A stretch of DNA of 37,742 nt from Candidatus Omnitrophota bacterium (GTDB lineage: Bacteria > Omnitrophota > Gorgyraeia > Aquiviventales > Aquiviventaceae). The translations under genes and the position numbers were made by a program. The stretch covers positions 1-37,742 of the forward strand of contig JAGVGS010000083.1 in NCBI GenBank assembly GCA_020057015.1, in the 5' to 3' direction. Shown here piece by piece: positions 7,955 through 16,140 of the stretch. The notes beneath the pieces are model-generated. The model worked only from the letters and a program-made list of their open reading frames with translations, was not told where the DNA came from and did no database searches. Position 1 is the first letter of the stretch. Every line of letters starts with the position of its first letter.

Positions 7955-8699
7955 GGCGCAGGGCCCGATACTTCTGGTAGCTTTTCCATTGATAGGCCCC
8001 ACCCATCCAGGCGGCAAACCACCCCAGGCGCCCATCGCGAAACCCCTGCTTGAGCACCAGCGTGCGGAAGAACCGATCGATGGTCCGCCACAGCGCCTTG
8101 CCAACACTCATGCGTCGCTGATCAGCAACCCACTTTTGGGCCTCCAAGGCGGTCTGGCGTTCGAGCTTGCGACGGTAATCCGCCGTGTCCCGGTAGGAAT
8201 AATGGAGCAGATCAGCCTTCAATGTGCCGGCCGGGGGGCCGAAGGCGCGGGGATGGACAGAGACTTCTTCCCACCGAAACACCGAGCGCTTGAAGAGCTT
8301 GAGTTGCGCGCTCGGGTACCAGCCGCCATAACGCAGCCAGCGCTCGCCGATGTAGTTGCGCCGCGGAATCGCGTAGGTCTCGTGGGATCCGGAGGCCAGG
8401 GCCTGGGTGATCTCTTCGGCCAACGCGGGGGTGACGCGCTCATCCGCATCGAGGCTGAGGATCCACTCATGTTGGGCCTGGCTGTGCGCCCAATTGCGAT
8501 GGCGCCCTTCGATCTCCATGCGGCGCCGGATCACCCGGGCGCCCAAGCGCTCAGCGAGTGCTGCGGTGTCATCCGCGCTCTCGTCATCGACCACCAGCAC
8601 CTCCGCGGCCCAGCCCTGCACGCTGCGGATGCACGCCTCAATGCGCGAGGCCTCGTTCTTGGCGAGGATTACGACTGTGAGCGGGAACGTTGCTGGCAT
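7944..8699 (-). CDS. GT2 glycosyltransferase, WaaE/KdtX-like (tandem paralogue)
   Basis: A 251-residue family 2 transferase with VVILAKNEASRIEACIRSV, VVDDESADDTA and the DxD motif SLDADERVTP. It shares the layout and the C-terminal LVLKQGFRDGRLG segment with the next gene downstream, marking a tandem pair with diverged acceptor or donor use. It probably adds a core or O-chain sugar on the cytoplasmic face. The start ATG at 8699 lies 31 bases inside the preceding gene, and its last 11 bases overlap its paralogue. Confidence 0.9.
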   Translation of the reverse strand: MPATFPLTVVILAKNEASRIEACIRSVQGWAAEVLVVDDESADDTAALAERLGARVIRRRMEIEGRHRNWAHSQAQHEWILSLDADERVTPALAEEITQALASGSHETYAIPRRNYIGERWLRYGGWYPSAQLKLFKRSVFRWEEVSVHPRAFGPPAGTLKADLLHYSYRDTADYRRKLERQTALEAQKWVADQRRMSVGKALWRTIDRFFRTLVLKQGFRDGRLGWFAAWMGGAYQWKSYQKYRALRHAA

Positions 8700-9835
8700 G
8701 CGGACGTAATCGCCTCAAGCTCTTCCTCGACCACGATGGCCCGGTGCCAACTCTGCAGCGCCCGAACCACTTGGCTCCAGAAACCTTTGGGCGTCACAAT
8801 AACGTCAAAAGGCTTTCTGCGGGTGCGCACCAGCACGCGCCAGAGCGCCAGCCACGGCACCATGCGCTGTCCGCCGCAGTGCCACTGCACATCAGCATGC
8901 GGCACGATGCCTGCCGAGACACACAGCGCGCGCAGATCCGCCGCCCCACTTCTGACCGCATACGCGTACACATGCGTGCGCCGCCGCGCCAAACCTACCA
9001 ACTGCTCCAGCCATCGCCGCAATTCCGGAGAACCGGCCTGCAGCGGCTCAAACCGTGGCCACAGCACGCGCACCCGCCGTCCCCAGCGCCGCGCGCACCA
9101 GTCGCGATTGCGCGCAAAAAGCGCTTCACGTTCCGGCATCTTGCGCACGGTCTTATGCTCCGCATGGTAGACATAGGCCCCGTGGGCCACAGCGCAACGA
9201 AACCCTGCTTGCTGCACGCGCATGCAAAAATCCTCGTCTTCAAAAAAGATCCTGTCCACTTCTTCGCTAAAGCCCCCGATGCGCTGAAGCACCTCGCGCG
9301 TGATCAACATGCAAAAGCCGATGCACATTCCCACTTCGGTGTACTGGCCGGCACGCTGGCGAAGGCGCGCGGCATACGCCTCGAGCGCCTGGCCTGGGGC
9401 CGGCGCCTCGCCAAAGGTGCTGCTGCTGGGATTGATCACACCAAGATCACGGTGCGCTTGCGCCAGGGCGATCAGTTCTTCCAGCCATCCCGCCGTGAAG
9501 ATCAGATCGTTGTTCAAAATGCAGGCGTAAGGCGCGGTGGATGCCCGAAGACCCCGGTTCATGCCGCGGGGGAACCCCTCGTTGGCATCGTTCTGCAGCA
9601 GCACGACTTCCCGAATGCATCCTTGCGGCTGCACACCCTTCAGATACGTGCGGACGGCTGGTTCGCTGCCGTTATCGACAATGAAGAGCCGGCAGGGCAC
9701 TGTGGTCGCTGCAAACAGGGTCTCCAGGCAAGGCTGCGTTTCCTCGAGGTGGTTCCAGCTGAGCAGGATGAGATCGCAGACGATGCGCCGCACGTCCGCC
9801 TCCTGCGTCTGGGGATCCTCACGACCTGGAGTCAT
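8669..9835 (-). CDS. GT2 glycosyltransferase with an unassigned C-terminal extension
   Basis: A 388-residue protein. Residues about 18-260 form a rhamnosyltransferase-type GT2 domain: LILLSWNHLEETQPCLETL, FIVDNGSE, CILNNDLIFTAGW for the metal site, and FFEDEDFCMR before the acceptor loop. The last 120 or so residues (from about 265) are an extension with an arginine-rich stretch and a Rossmann-like strand pattern (DVIVTPKGFW, AIVVEEELEAI) that I cannot assign. The start ATG at 9835 overlaps the stop of the epimerase gene as ATGA; the frame is open to 9997, but that part lies inside the epimerase gene. The likely role is addition of a deoxysugar to the glycan. Confidence 0.88.
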   Translation of the reverse strand: MTPGREDPQTQEADVRRIVCDLILLSWNHLEETQPCLETLFAATTVPCRLFIVDNGSEPAVRTYLKGVQPQGCIREVVLLQNDANEGFPRGMNRGLRASTAPYACILNNDLIFTAGWLEELIALAQAHRDLGVINPSSSTFGEAPAPGQALEAYAARLRQRAGQYTEVGMCIGFCMLITREVLQRIGGFSEEVDRIFFEDEDFCMRVQQAGFRCAVAHGAYVYHAEHKTVRKMPEREALFARNRDWCARRWGRRVRVLWPRFEPLQAGSPELRRWLEQLVGLARRRTHVYAYAVRSGAADLRALCVSAGIVPHADVQWHCGGQRMVPWLALWRVLVRTRRKPFDVIVTPKGFWSQVVRALQSWHRAIVVEEELEAITSACQQRSRSQS

Positions 9836-10944
9836 TGGCTCGCCAGACCGCGCGATGCCAGCTCTTGCGACGCTTGCTGCACCCGGTCCACCGAAGCTTG
9901 CGTCTTGCCCCAAGCCACGAGCTCCTCCAAGCCCTGCTTCAGCGTGGCACTGGGACGGTAGCCGAGGGCGGCGAGTTTGGTGATGTCCGCATAGCAATGC
10001 CGGATATCCCCGGCGCGATACTTCAGCGTCAGTTCCGGCTCCAGGGGCACGCCATACAACTGCGCCAGCACCCGGGCCACTTCCCCGATGCTCGTGGGCT
10101 GACCCGTTCCCACATTGAAGACTTCGTAATCCGCACGCACATCCTCCATGACGAGGAGGTTGGCGCGCACGATGTCGCGCACATGCACGAAATCACGGGT
10201 CTGCGCCCCATCTTCATACACCAATGGGCGGTGCCCATTCTTCAAGCGGGCGGAAAAGATGGCGCAGACACCTGTGTAAGGATTTGACAAGGCTTGGCGC
10301 GGCCCATACGCGTTGAAGTACCGCAGCGCCACGGTGGGGATCTGATATGCACGGCCCACCGTCAGGCATAACTCTTCTTGATCGCGCTTGGACACGGCGT
10401 ACACCGATGTCGGCTCCAGCGGCTTGCGCTCCCCTGTGGGGGCGGACGCGGCCGCCTCGCCGCAACTCGCACAGCGCATCTCCCACTCGCCGCGCTTCAG
10501 CTGTGCCAGCCCGCGCAAGGACGGCGCGATAGGGCCGCAACGCTCGCATCGGTACTGCCCCTCGCCGTAAATGCTCATGGAGCTGGCGACCACGAGCTTC
10601 TTCAGCGGCACGCGATCGTTGACGATCACATCCAGCAGGATACCCGTGCCCAGGGCGTTGGCGGCGACATAATGCTCGATCGCATACATCGATTGGCCCA
10701 CGCCCACCACGGCCGCCTCATGAAACACAACGTCGCTTTGCCGCAGCGCCTGGCGCAGCATGGCGCGATCGCGCACGTCGCCGCTTACGTATTCGGCCGC
10801 CGGGTTCAAATACTCGGGGCGGCGGCCTTCGTGCACCTGGGGATCAAAATTATCCAACACCCGCACCCGGTGGCCGCCCTGCACCAACGCGTCCACCAAG
10901 TGTGAGCCGATGAACCCAGCACCCCCGGTCACGAGGACGTGCAT
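9832..10944 (-). CDS. NAD-dependent sugar epimerase with zinc-ribbon insertion (dTDP-L-rhamnose 4-epimerase-like)
   Basis: A 370-residue extended SDR with GGAGFIGSH at the N-terminus, SSMSIYGEG for the catalytic serine, and YAVSK at about 182-186. Between the serine and YxxxK lies an insertion of about 35 residues with two CxxC pairs (C133/C136 and C158/C161), which looks like a zinc ribbon. As I recall, this insertion marks a subfamily that includes dTDP-L-rhamnose 4-epimerases, giving dTDP-6-deoxy-L-talose, and some macrolide-sugar enzymes. The exact substrate is inference. The gene starts at ATG 10944 inside the end of the CgeB-like gene (16-base overlap) and ends by ATGA with the GT2 gene. 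Confidence 0.86.
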   Translation of the reverse strand: MHVLVTGGAGFIGSHLVDALVQGGHRVRVLDNFDPQVHEGRRPEYLNPAAEYVSGDVRDRAMLRQALRQSDVVFHEAAVVGVGQSMYAIEHYVAANALGTGILLDVIVNDRVPLKKLVVASSMSIYGEGQYRCERCGPIAPSLRGLAQLKRGEWEMRCASCGEAAASAPTGERKPLEPTSVYAVSKRDQEELCLTVGRAYQIPTVALRYFNAYGPRQALSNPYTGVCAIFSARLKNGHRPLVYEDGAQTRDFVHVRDIVRANLLVMEDVRADYEVFNVGTGQPTSIGEVARVLAQLYGVPLEPELTLKYRAGDIRHCYADITKLAALGYRPSATLKQGLEELVAWGKTQASVDRVQQASQELASRGLASQ

Positions 10945-11807
10945 GCCTGCGTGTCCTTTCCATCAACGGTCAGCGCCCTGACCAGCCCCTGCGCCGCCAG
11001 ATACGCCCAGAGTTGTTTGAACCGCTCACGATACGTATGATGTTGCCGGACGGTCTCGCACCCCCGTCGTGCGATGACGTCGCGCTCCTCGGCGTGGGTC
11101 AAATAATAGGCCACCAACCCCGGCATCTCGCGCAACGAACGGTAGGCCACAAAATGACGCCCCGCCTCCAACCCAAGCTGCGCGTAATCGTCGTCTCGAA
11201 TGGCATTCGTTACCAGCAGGCATCCCGAGGCCATCACTTCAAACGCCCGCATGTTTACGTCATCTGCTATTGAGTAATTAAAGCCGATCTTAGCCTGACT
11301 GTAAATCTCGGAAATACGCTCGTAAGGTGCGGAGCCGATCTGGCTGATCGGGTACTGCTCGCGCAGCGCTTGCAGCACAAACTTTCTCGGAATCCCGCCC
11401 TCGGTTCCGACGAACCCAATATCCCAGCGCCGCGGTCCCGGCAACGGCCGGTGCCATTCCGGATCGCAGGCCAGCGGCACCCACGCAGCCCCCAGCGCGT
11501 GCGCCGCCCGCTGATGGCAGCAACAGAGCGCCTCAAACCGCCGAGCCATGCGCCGGATCTTCCGCCAGCTATGCGGCAAGTGGGTATCAATCGCATAAAA
11601 AACCGCCGGACGGCAGTGCACGGGCAGCGGCCGTTCATAATCATCCCCATGGTCCACTCGGAGGTAGAGATCATACCCCCCAGGGATGCGGTCAGCGTCT
11701 CGCAACCACCAATGCTCCGCAGCCAAGCCCAACTGCTTTGCCGCGCGGCAAAAATAGATCCCGGTCGTCTCCGGGCGCGCACTGTCGAAGATCAGCGCCA
11801 CGCGCAT
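10929..11807 (-). CDS. CgeB-like family 1 glycosyltransferase
   Basis: A 292-residue protein with the two-part pattern of the spore-maturation CgeB / Glyco_trans_1_2 family. The N-terminal region (VALIFDSARPETTGIYF, AVFYAIDTHLPHS) is followed by a GT-B nucleotide-sugar half with DIGFVGTEGG, IGFNYSIADDVNMRAFEVMASGCLLVTN and a C-terminal HTYRERFKQL. No membrane segment is seen. It probably transfers a hexose onto the growing chain. It is the first gene of the left minus-strand block, diverging from the plus-strand methyltransferase across 53 bases. Its ATG at 11807 has only a weak AGGG ahead of it. Confidence 0.82.
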   Translation of the reverse strand: MRVALIFDSARPETTGIYFCRAAKQLGLAAEHWWLRDADRIPGGYDLYLRVDHGDDYERPLPVHCRPAVFYAIDTHLPHSWRKIRRMARRFEALCCCHQRAAHALGAAWVPLACDPEWHRPLPGPRRWDIGFVGTEGGIPRKFVLQALREQYPISQIGSAPYERISEIYSQAKIGFNYSIADDVNMRAFEVMASGCLLVTNAIRDDDYAQLGLEAGRHFVAYRSLREMPGLVAYYLTHAEERDVIARRGCETVRQHHTYRERFKQLWAYLAAQGLVRALTVDGKDTQACTSS

Positions 11808-11824
11808 GACCCTGCACTGCCGGC

Positions 11825-11860
11825 TTGCGCATAGGAGACGACATCCGTAGAATACCCTGT
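11825..11860 (+). promoter_or_regulatory. Possible sigma70-type promoter for the plus-strand methyltransferase
   Basis: TTGCGC at 11825-11830 and TAGAAT at 11848-11853 are 17 bases apart. The -10 element matches five of six consensus positions and the -35 three of six. A transcription start seven bases after the -10 would fall at or next to the ATG at 11861, so the message may be leaderless; no Shine-Dalgarno is seen close to that ATG. The site lies in the short gap between divergent genes. This is a pattern match only. Confidence 0.35.
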
Positions 11861-12373
11861 ATGGAAATCCTCGATGTCGGTTGCGGCGATGCCCGCGACG
11901 CCCGCGCCACCGTCGGCATTGATCTTCGCAAGCACCCCGGCGTGGATGTGGTGCACAACCTGGAGCAGTTCCCCTGGCCCCTGCCCGAGGCGCAATTTGA
12001 CCGGGTCATTCTGCGCGATGTCATTGAGCATCTGGACGACGTTGTGGGGACGATGGAAGAGCTGCACCGCATCTGCAAGCCGCAGGGCATCATTGAAATT
12101 TGGACGCCCCATTTCGCCCATCCGAATTCCTTCCATGACCCCACGCACAAGCATCACTTTACCCTGGCCACCTTTGATTATTTTACCGGCGACCGCACCT
12201 ACCCGCGATATGTGCGCTGCCGCTTTCGCATGGCGGTCCGCCGGTTGCTCTTTGACAAACATGAATGGACAGGCCGATGCCTCGCCCGGCTCAGCGAGCG
12301 CCATTACGAAAAGCATTACTCTCACCGGTTTCCTCCACGGGGTTTGTACTTCGAACTGCTAGTGCTGAAATAG
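11861..12373 (+). CDS. Small class I SAM-dependent methyltransferase (only plus-strand gene)
   Basis: A 170-residue protein beginning at ATG 11861 with the SAM motif MEILDVGCGDARD at the very N-terminus, GIDLRKHPGV (acidic residue of strand 2) and FDRVILRDVIEHL. The middle has HPNSFHDPTHKHHFTL, a histidine-rich segment seen in many short glycan-locus methyltransferases. A TTG at 11825 would add 12 residues, but MEILDVGCG is already the natural start of this fold. The gene interrupts the minus-strand array and its last 83 bases overlap the convergent unknown gene. The substrate is probably a sugar, from context only. Confidence 0.86.
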   Translation: MEILDVGCGDARDARATVGIDLRKHPGVDVVHNLEQFPWPLPEAQFDRVILRDVIEHLDDVVGTMEELHRICKPQGIIEIWTPHFAHPNSFHDPTHKHHFTLATFDYFTGDRTYPRYVRCRFRMAVRRLLFDKHEWTGRCLARLSERHYEKHYSHRFPPRGLYFELLVLK

Positions 12374-12764
12374 CCTCACCCGACACCGGGATGCCGCCGC
12401 GCGAGAGGACGTAGCGCCCATCCGGCCCCAGCGCGATAAGCGCCAGCGGCCGGCGCAGCAGGCGGGCCAAGAGAATCCAGCGCCGCTGAGATTTCTCATT
12501 ATCAACGAGCAAGGCGCTCAGGCGTCCGATCCCAGCCAAGTACAGCGCAAGACCCAAGACCGCGGGCACAAACCACGAGCGCGGGACATCCACGATACGA
12601 ACGCCCGCGAGGGGGCGGATCAGCGGCCGCGCGGCGCCCAGGCGTCCTTTCACGACATGGTAGCAGCCCCGGCCCTCACGGCTCAGCATGATGGAGTATT
12701 CCCGGGCCGCCCGCCACTCGCGCTCTACCAACGAAAGCACAACCTGCCTAGTGGGTGCGGTCAA
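12291..12764 (-). CDS. Unknown protein with one hydrophobic segment
   Basis: I do not recognise this family. The best reading starts at TTG 12764, which overlaps the TGA of the heptosyltransferase gene (TTGA), and gives 157 residues. The N-terminal third is charged (LSLVEREWRAAREYS). A basic stretch follows, then one hydrophobic segment (WFVPAVLGLALYLAGIG) at about residues 75-92, and then an arginine-rich patch RRWILLARLLRRPLALIALG. It ends by overlapping the 3' end of the plus-strand methyltransferase by 83 bases in convergent orientation, so its C-terminus is uncertain. The well-behaved composition up to about 12380 and the coupled start argue that it is a real gene. It could be a small inner-membrane accessory protein. 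Confidence 0.55.
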   Translation of the reverse strand: MTAPTRQVVLSLVEREWRAAREYSIMLSREGRGCYHVVKGRLGAARPLIRPLAGVRIVDVPRSWFVPAVLGLALYLAGIGRLSALLVDNEKSQRRWILLARLLRRPLALIALGPDGRYVLSRGGIPVSGEAISALAVRSTNPVEETGESNAFRNGAR

Positions 12765-13873
12765 TTCGGCGCTTCCGTCAGGAGTGCCACACAGGCCTCG
12801 ATCACCTCGGCCGCGTCGATCGTCGTGAGACACGCGCGCTCGTAAGGGCATGGGGGCAACCGGAACTGATGGTAACACGGGCGACAGGCTAACTCCATCC
12901 GGCAGACCACCCGGTGCCGAGGGTTCGTCATGGGATAGGGCCCGTAGACCACCGGATCAACAGGGCCGAATAGCGAAACAGTGCGCACCTGTTGGCTGAC
13001 CGCCAGGTGCAGTGGGCCGCCATCGTTGCAGATCACGAGGTCCAGTTCGCTCAAGAGACTGACGAATCCTCCCAGGTTGGTTTGGCCGCTTACATCCACC
13101 GCCAGGCCTTTCATCTGTTGCGCAACTTCTTGGCACGTCTGGCGATCCGCGGCCTCGCCGAACAGCAAAATGTGTGCCTGGAAGCGCTCCTGCAGGGCAT
13201 CCGCGACGGCTGCAAAGCCGGCGGCCCCCCACCGCCTGAAGGGCGCGCCGCTGCCCCAACTCACCCCGCCGGCAGGAATGATGCCCACCCGCGGCCGGTG
13301 GCGGTCCAGCTGATGCGCTGCCAGCCACTGTCTCGCCCAGTGGTGATCCGTGTCGGAGGGCTGGAATTCGAGCCGCTCATGGCTCCCCCGGACTCCGAGC
13401 CATGCCAGCAGCTCCCAGTAGAAATCGACGATATGACGGCCATGGTAGCCCTCAATATCAAACGCCTCGCTGAGAAACCTCCCGCGGGCTTTATAGTTGA
13501 AGCCCACCCGCCTCGGCACCCCCAGCAGCCGCAGCAGAAAGCTATAGCGCTCGCCGAGCGAAAGGTCGATCGCGAGGTCAAAACGCCGTCGGCGGATCTC
13601 GGAAAGCAGCTGCCCCAGGTAGGCCAATCCTCGTAGGGGCGCGCGGCGCCACAATCGGATGGCATCATCCTTCTCGTAGACAAAGACCTCGTCAACATGC
13701 GGATTGGTCTTTAGGACGGGTTCGGTCCGCCGGTTGCACAGGTAGCCCAGGAAGCTATGAGGAAAAGCCTTCCGCACCGCGCTGACGAGGGGCGTGCTGA
13801 ACAGCACATCCCCGATGCCGAACGGATTGACGATCAGAATGCGCTGCGGCGCGCTACGCGGCCTAGCCCACAT
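12761..13873 (-). CDS. ADP-heptose:LPS heptosyltransferase-type GT9 glycosyltransferase
   Basis: A 370-residue GT9 protein. The N-terminal acceptor half starts with ILIVNPFGIGDVLFSTPL, and the C-terminal donor half carries IIPAGGVSWGSG, ICNDGGPLHLAV and SLFGPVDPVVYGP. A C-terminal cysteine cluster (ACRPCYHQF with further Cys in PCPYERACLTTI) is common in heptosyltransferase relatives from many diderms. The family adds L,D-heptose to Kdo or heptose of the LPS core on the cytoplasmic membrane. The true donor here is not provable. It overlaps the next GT9 gene start by 11 bases and the unknown gene by TTGA. Confidence 0.92.
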   Translation of the reverse strand: MWARPRSAPQRILIVNPFGIGDVLFSTPLVSAVRKAFPHSFLGYLCNRRTEPVLKTNPHVDEVFVYEKDDAIRLWRRAPLRGLAYLGQLLSEIRRRRFDLAIDLSLGERYSFLLRLLGVPRRVGFNYKARGRFLSEAFDIEGYHGRHIVDFYWELLAWLGVRGSHERLEFQPSDTDHHWARQWLAAHQLDRHRPRVGIIPAGGVSWGSGAPFRRWGAAGFAAVADALQERFQAHILLFGEAADRQTCQEVAQQMKGLAVDVSGQTNLGGFVSLLSELDLVICNDGGPLHLAVSQQVRTVSLFGPVDPVVYGPYPMTNPRHRVVCRMELACRPCYHQFRLPPCPYERACLTTIDAAEVIEACVALLTEAPN

Positions 13874-14843
13874 AGCCCTTGACAGCCTCTAGCACCTCCT
13901 CGACACTGATGTCTTCCATGGAAGGCTTGGCGATGACGGTATGGCGTTGCCCCCAAGGGCCCCAGCGCCCTGGACCTTCGGCCGCAGCACTCGTCCCGAA
14001 CAACGCCACGACAGCGGTACCCACGGCGGCTGCTAAGTGGACCGGTCCGCTGTCATTGGAAATCAAGAGTCTCGCCTGCTGCAGGACGGCTGCCAGCTCC
14101 TGCAGGTCCAAACGGCCGACGAGATCATACACCAGGCTGTGCGATGGCACGAGTGTCGGCACGCGCGCCTGCATCGCCCGCTCACCGACAATCGCCACCG
14201 GCAGATGCCACGTCTCTGTGAGCCGGCGAATCAGCTCGGCATATCTCGCCAGGGCCCATTCTTTCTTGGCTGTTGAGGCCCATGGATGGATGACCGCCAA
14301 GTGCCCCACCCCTCTCCAGCCCTGAACCTCCAGGATCCTCTGGCTTTGCTTCATGGCATCCTCGGTAGGCCTAAGACGCCACTCCGGAAGCAATCGTAGC
14401 AGAGGATCAAACACCTGCAGCAAGGCGAGGTTGGACTCGACTTCATGCCGCCAGCCAGCCTGGCGCGTGTCTTCAAGCGTCCGGTTGAGCAGCCCACCCC
14501 ATTTTCTGCGATAGCCGACACGCAGCGGAATGCCTGCAAGCCATACCGCCAGATGCAGCTCTTTCGACGCGTTGGACACGATGGCCGCATCAAAATGATG
14601 CGCCCTCAACTGCCAGCCCAGACGCAGAGCCCGCCACCACCAGAGTCTCCGATCCCCTGGAGCGTGGGGCAGCACCCCTGCAATGCCCGGTATCGCCCGC
14701 ATGAGCTCCGCAAGCTGTGGTCGCACCAGCAAGGTGATGCGCATCTCGGGATGCCTGCCGGCCAGGGCCGCCAGGGTTGGCAGGTTAAGAATAGTTTCAC
14801 CGAGACGATCAGTGCGGAGATACACCAGCCGATCGACCCGCAT
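13863..14843 (-). CDS. Second GT9 glycosyltransferase, heptosyltransferase-like
   Basis: A 326-residue GT9 protein with VYLRTDRLGETILNLPTL at the N-terminus, AIIHPWASTAKKEWALARYAEL-type donor-site residues after the middle, LISNDSGPVHLAAAVGT and ALFGTSAAAEGPGRWGPWG. It is clearly related to the adjacent GT9 gene but is shorter and lacks the C-terminal cysteine cluster. A pair of heptosyltransferases would build the inner-core heptose region. The start ATG at 14843 is 13 bases after the ligase gene stop, and the stop overlaps the next gene by 11 bases. Confidence 0.92.
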   Translation of the reverse strand: MRVDRLVYLRTDRLGETILNLPTLAALAGRHPEMRITLLVRPQLAELMRAIPGIAGVLPHAPGDRRLWWWRALRLGWQLRAHHFDAAIVSNASKELHLAVWLAGIPLRVGYRRKWGGLLNRTLEDTRQAGWRHEVESNLALLQVFDPLLRLLPEWRLRPTEDAMKQSQRILEVQGWRGVGHLAVIHPWASTAKKEWALARYAELIRRLTETWHLPVAIVGERAMQARVPTLVPSHSLVYDLVGRLDLQELAAVLQQARLLISNDSGPVHLAAAVGTAVVALFGTSAAAEGPGRWGPWGQRHTVIAKPSMEDISVEEVLEAVKGYVG

Positions 14844-14856
14844 CGCGGATGGCTGG

Positions 14857-16140
14857 CTAGGTCAGCTGAGCTTCTACGATGGCCGCCGGGCTTGCTGAGC
14901 CAGGCTCACGCACCGCGCTGGATTCGTGCGAGCTCGACATCCGGATCCGCTCCGCCAGGCCAAGCGCCAAGCCGGCCAGCATCCAGAATAACACCGCGTG
15001 GCGCAGTGAATAGAAGTTCGTGTCGATGCCAGCTTGAGCAAGAAAACCCACGAGTCCCGCAATGAGGGCAGCCAACAACGCCCGCAATGGTCCATCCGCT
15101 GTCCGGCGCACTTCTCGGAACAAGTATAGCCCCATCTGCGCGAGTAGCCACACAAACGCCACTAACCCGATGAGGCCGGTTTCAGCCCACATCTGTAGAT
15201 AGCAATTGTGTGCGTACCGCGGCTGTTGTTCCCCCCCCACCCAGTAACGGAGGTAATTGGCCATAAAGGTGTTCAGCCCGTGGCCGACGAGGGGCCGCGT
15301 ACGGATCATGCCCCAAGCAGCTTGCCACATGAACCATCGGTCCTGCATGCCGCGATCCACCCATCTTGTGACAGTGTGCATGCCTCCCGTCGGCACGAGG
15401 ATCGCCGCACCCAAGCCGATCCCAAGCATGAGAAAGACCATGAACGGTCCGCGCAGCCATCGACTTAACCAGAAGCCGCAACCCAGCGCGATGACAAATC
15501 CTATCCACGCGCTTTGGGCTTCAGTGCGAATCAGACAACCGGCTGCGACGCCGACCACACCCCACACTCCGACACGTGGCACACTACGGACGTGACCCGT
15601 TAGGGCGATGAGGATAGGAATTGCCACGAGTAGATACGTCCCCAAATCGATCGGGTTCTTATATGGGCCTGTCATTCGCTCATAGACTATCCAGGAATAA
15701 CCCCGCAGCAATCCCCTTCCCGTGAGTTCCTGCGTGATCCCTTCGAAGGCTACCAAAAGTGTGGACCAGGCCATGAGCATCCCGCAGCGCTCGGCGACTC
15801 CTGGCCTGACACCGAGATCAGCGACCGCCATAAAGAGGAGTAGGTATTCAAGCCACTTGTTTACGAGCCCATTCAAGCTTAGAGCCTGGTCGGTGCTCAC
15901 CAAGACTGAGAACGCGAACACGCCAACGCAACCTGCCAGAGCCCATATCACGGGTCGGACCTGCGGCCGCAACCAGAGAGTTTGCCACCGTGTGCGCGGA
16001 TTGCAACGGTCGCATAGCCACCCAAGAATGAGCAGGCTGGACGAGATCTCGGCCACTGCGTTGGAAAACGGCAGGAGCAGGAAGAGGAGAAACAAAGCCA
16101 CATATTGCACAGAGGCCGAGAGGCGGCGCAGCTCGTCCAT
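14857..16140 (-). CDS. O-antigen ligase family membrane protein (WaaL-like)
   Basis: A 427-residue polytopic protein with about 10-12 hydrophobic segments. A Wzy_C/O-antigen-ligase pattern is present: a large periplasmic loop with DRWFMWQAAWGMIRTRPLVGHG, then NTFMANYLRYW and RYAHNCYLQMWAETGLIGL (the HN motif and following glycine). This family either joins O-chains to the lipid A core (WaaL) or polymerises repeats (Wzy); sequence alone does not separate them. The ATG at 16140 shares a base with the previous TAA (TAATG). Its position beside two heptosyltransferases and the initiating transferase favours ligase or polymerase action in the same pathway. Confidence 0.9.
   Translation of the reverse strand: MDELRRLSASVQYVALFLLFLLLPFSNAVAEISSSLLILGWLCDRCNPRTRWQTLWLRPQVRPVIWALAGCVGVFAFSVLVSTDQALSLNGLVNKWLEYLLLFMAVADLGVRPGVAERCGMLMAWSTLLVAFEGITQELTGRGLLRGYSWIVYERMTGPYKNPIDLGTYLLVAIPILIALTGHVRSVPRVGVWGVVGVAAGCLIRTEAQSAWIGFVIALGCGFWLSRWLRGPFMVFLMLGIGLGAAILVPTGGMHTVTRWVDRGMQDRWFMWQAAWGMIRTRPLVGHGLNTFMANYLRYWVGGEQQPRYAHNCYLQMWAETGLIGLVAFVWLLAQMGLYLFREVRRTADGPLRALLAALIAGLVGFLAQAGIDTNFYSLRHAVLFWMLAGLALGLAERIRMSSSHESSAVREPGSASPAAIVEAQLT

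Noticed and set aside
7644..9170. Long plus-strand open frame of about 508 codons
   Set aside because: It lies antisense to two GT2 genes with clear catalytic motifs and a third one; the translated protein is rich in Ser, Arg, Thr and Pro with no motif, as expected of a GC-driven shadow frame.
8690..9961. Plus-strand open frame of about 423 codons
   Set aside because: Antisense to the GT2 gene at 8669-9835; composition is His/Arg/Pro-rich and no domain is seen.
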